In this document: positions 5,506 through 5,999 of the stretch, piece by piece
How the letters are laid out: each line of letters begins with the position of its first letter
Position numbering within the stretch: the first letter of the stretch is position 1
NCBI GenBank assembly: GCA_934597465.1
Contig: CAKTSC010000100.1
Coordinates: forward strand, 1-5,999
DNA: 5,999 nucleotides
Direction of reading: 5' to 3'
From: an uncultured Dysosmobacter sp.
GTDB taxonomy: Bacteria > Bacillota > Clostridia > Oscillospirales > Oscillospiraceae
Translations under genes and position numbers: made by a program
The notes under the pieces: model-generated
The model's input: only the letters and a program-made list of their open reading frames with translations
What the model was told of the DNA's origin: nothing
Databases searched by the model: none

Positions 5506-5999
5506 ATGTGCAATAGGAACGATCGACCCATAGCGACCGACAGCCTGTCGGACGAGGTCCTCTGCCGTTTGGCGGGGGAGGGGGACCGGAATGCGGAGGA
5601 GCTTCTGGTGACCCGCTACACCCGCTTGGCCCGCAAGATCGCCCGGCCGTATTTCCTCATCGGCGGCGACAGCGAGGACCTGACCCAGGAGGGGATGATT
5701 GGCCTGATGCGCGCCATCCGGGAGTATAGCCCTGAGCGGGCGGCGTCCTTCCGCACCTTTGCGGAGCGCTGTATCCGCAGCCGGCTCAGTTCCGCCCTGC
5801 GGGACGCGGACCGGGATAAGCACGCTCCCCTGAACCGATCGGTCCCCTTGGATACACCCTTCTTTGATCCTGATTCCTACACCTCTGGCGCCCAGCAGTT
5901 GGCTAGCCGCGATCCGGAAGATCTCCTCATTGACCGGGAACGGGCCCGCAGCCTTTTGTCCGGTGTCCGGAAACAGTTGTCCGAGTTTGAAGCAAAGAT
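5506..5999 (+). CDS. sigH: RNA polymerase sigma factor SigH, 3' end beyond the window
   Basis: This is the N-terminal 164 codons of a sigma-70-family protein closely resembling the stationary-phase/sporulation factor SigH (Spo0H), which directs RNA polymerase to early sporulation and competence genes. The strongest evidence is YFLIGGDSEDLTQEG (49-63) followed by MIGLMRAIREY, close to the B. subtilis SigH region 2 core. Next come FRTFAERCIRSRL (82-94), covering the core-binding and -10 recognition region, and PLNRSVPLD (108-116). Region 4 begins near the window edge and is largely missing. A stop codon (TAA 5497-5499) closes the frame upstream and ATG 5506 is the only plausible standard start; it has no good Shine-Dalgarno sequence. 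Later in-frame CTG (5545) and TTG (5569) codons would remove region 1.2. Third positions are slightly less GC-rich than in the ruv genes. Identity is secure; the start is less so. Confidence 0.9.
   Translation, partial: MCNRNDRPIATDSLSDEVLCRLAGEGDRNAEELLVTRYTRLARKIARPYFLIGGDSEDLTQEGMIGLMRAIREYSPERAASFRTFAERCIRSRLSSALRDADRDKHAPLNRSVPLDTPFFDPDSYTSGAQQLASRDPEDLLIDRERARSLLSGVRKQLSEFEAK
5537..5551 (+). repeat. Perfect 6-bp inverted repeat in the first codons of sigH
   Basis: CCGACA (5537-5542), the loop GCC, and TGTCGG (5546-5551) form a GC-rich stem about 30 nt inside the predicted sigH message, across codons 11-16. In an mRNA lacking a leader, a stem here could influence initiation. It may equally be a chance palindrome or a protein-binding site just downstream of the promoter. 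Confidence 0.4.

Overview
This GC-rich window carries one strand of closely packed genes, all on the + strand. It looks like a high-GC, spore-forming-lineage member of the Clostridia, most like the Oscillospiraceae. Three things point there: a SigH-type sporulation sigma factor, a small protein resembling the clostridial DUF6054 family, and AGGAGG-type ribosome binding sites combined with strong GC preference at third codon positions. The species assignment is inference; no rRNA marker is present.

Layout. Positions 1-414 hold the 3' end of a NimA/pyridoxamine-phosphate-oxidase-like flavoprotein gene. A perfect 15-bp hairpin (441-473) follows and probably ends that transcript. A promoter (544-572, extended TATAAT) then starts a run of six genes: ruvC (TTG start at 631), ruvA, a 110-residue DUF6054-like protein, ruvB, a small ABC-type ATPase whose ATG overlaps the ruvB stop, and, after a 68-nt gap, glmM. 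A second promoter with consensus -35 and -10 hexamers (5471-5500) precedes sigH, which runs off the right edge at 5999.

How the genes work together. RuvA and RuvB branch-migrate Holliday junctions and RuvC cuts them, so the core of the window is a complete Holliday-junction resolution locus. It is unusual in having an uncharacterised gene between ruvA and ruvB and a translationally coupled ATPase gene directly after ruvB. GlmM makes glucosamine-1-phosphate for peptidoglycan precursors; here it lacks the cdaA-cdaR neighbours common in Firmicutes. SigH directs early stationary-phase and sporulation transcription.

The window is mostly housekeeping and I see no mobile element, CRISPR array, tRNA or rRNA. 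The points most worth a second look are: a C-terminal QLSL tail on RuvB that resembles a sliding-clamp-binding motif; a sigH start codon placed almost exactly at the predicted transcription start, suggesting a leaderless mRNA; hairpins lying just upstream of the ribosome binding sites of three genes; a changed acidic pin in RuvA; and a possible 12-codon minigene that overlaps the ruvB start.
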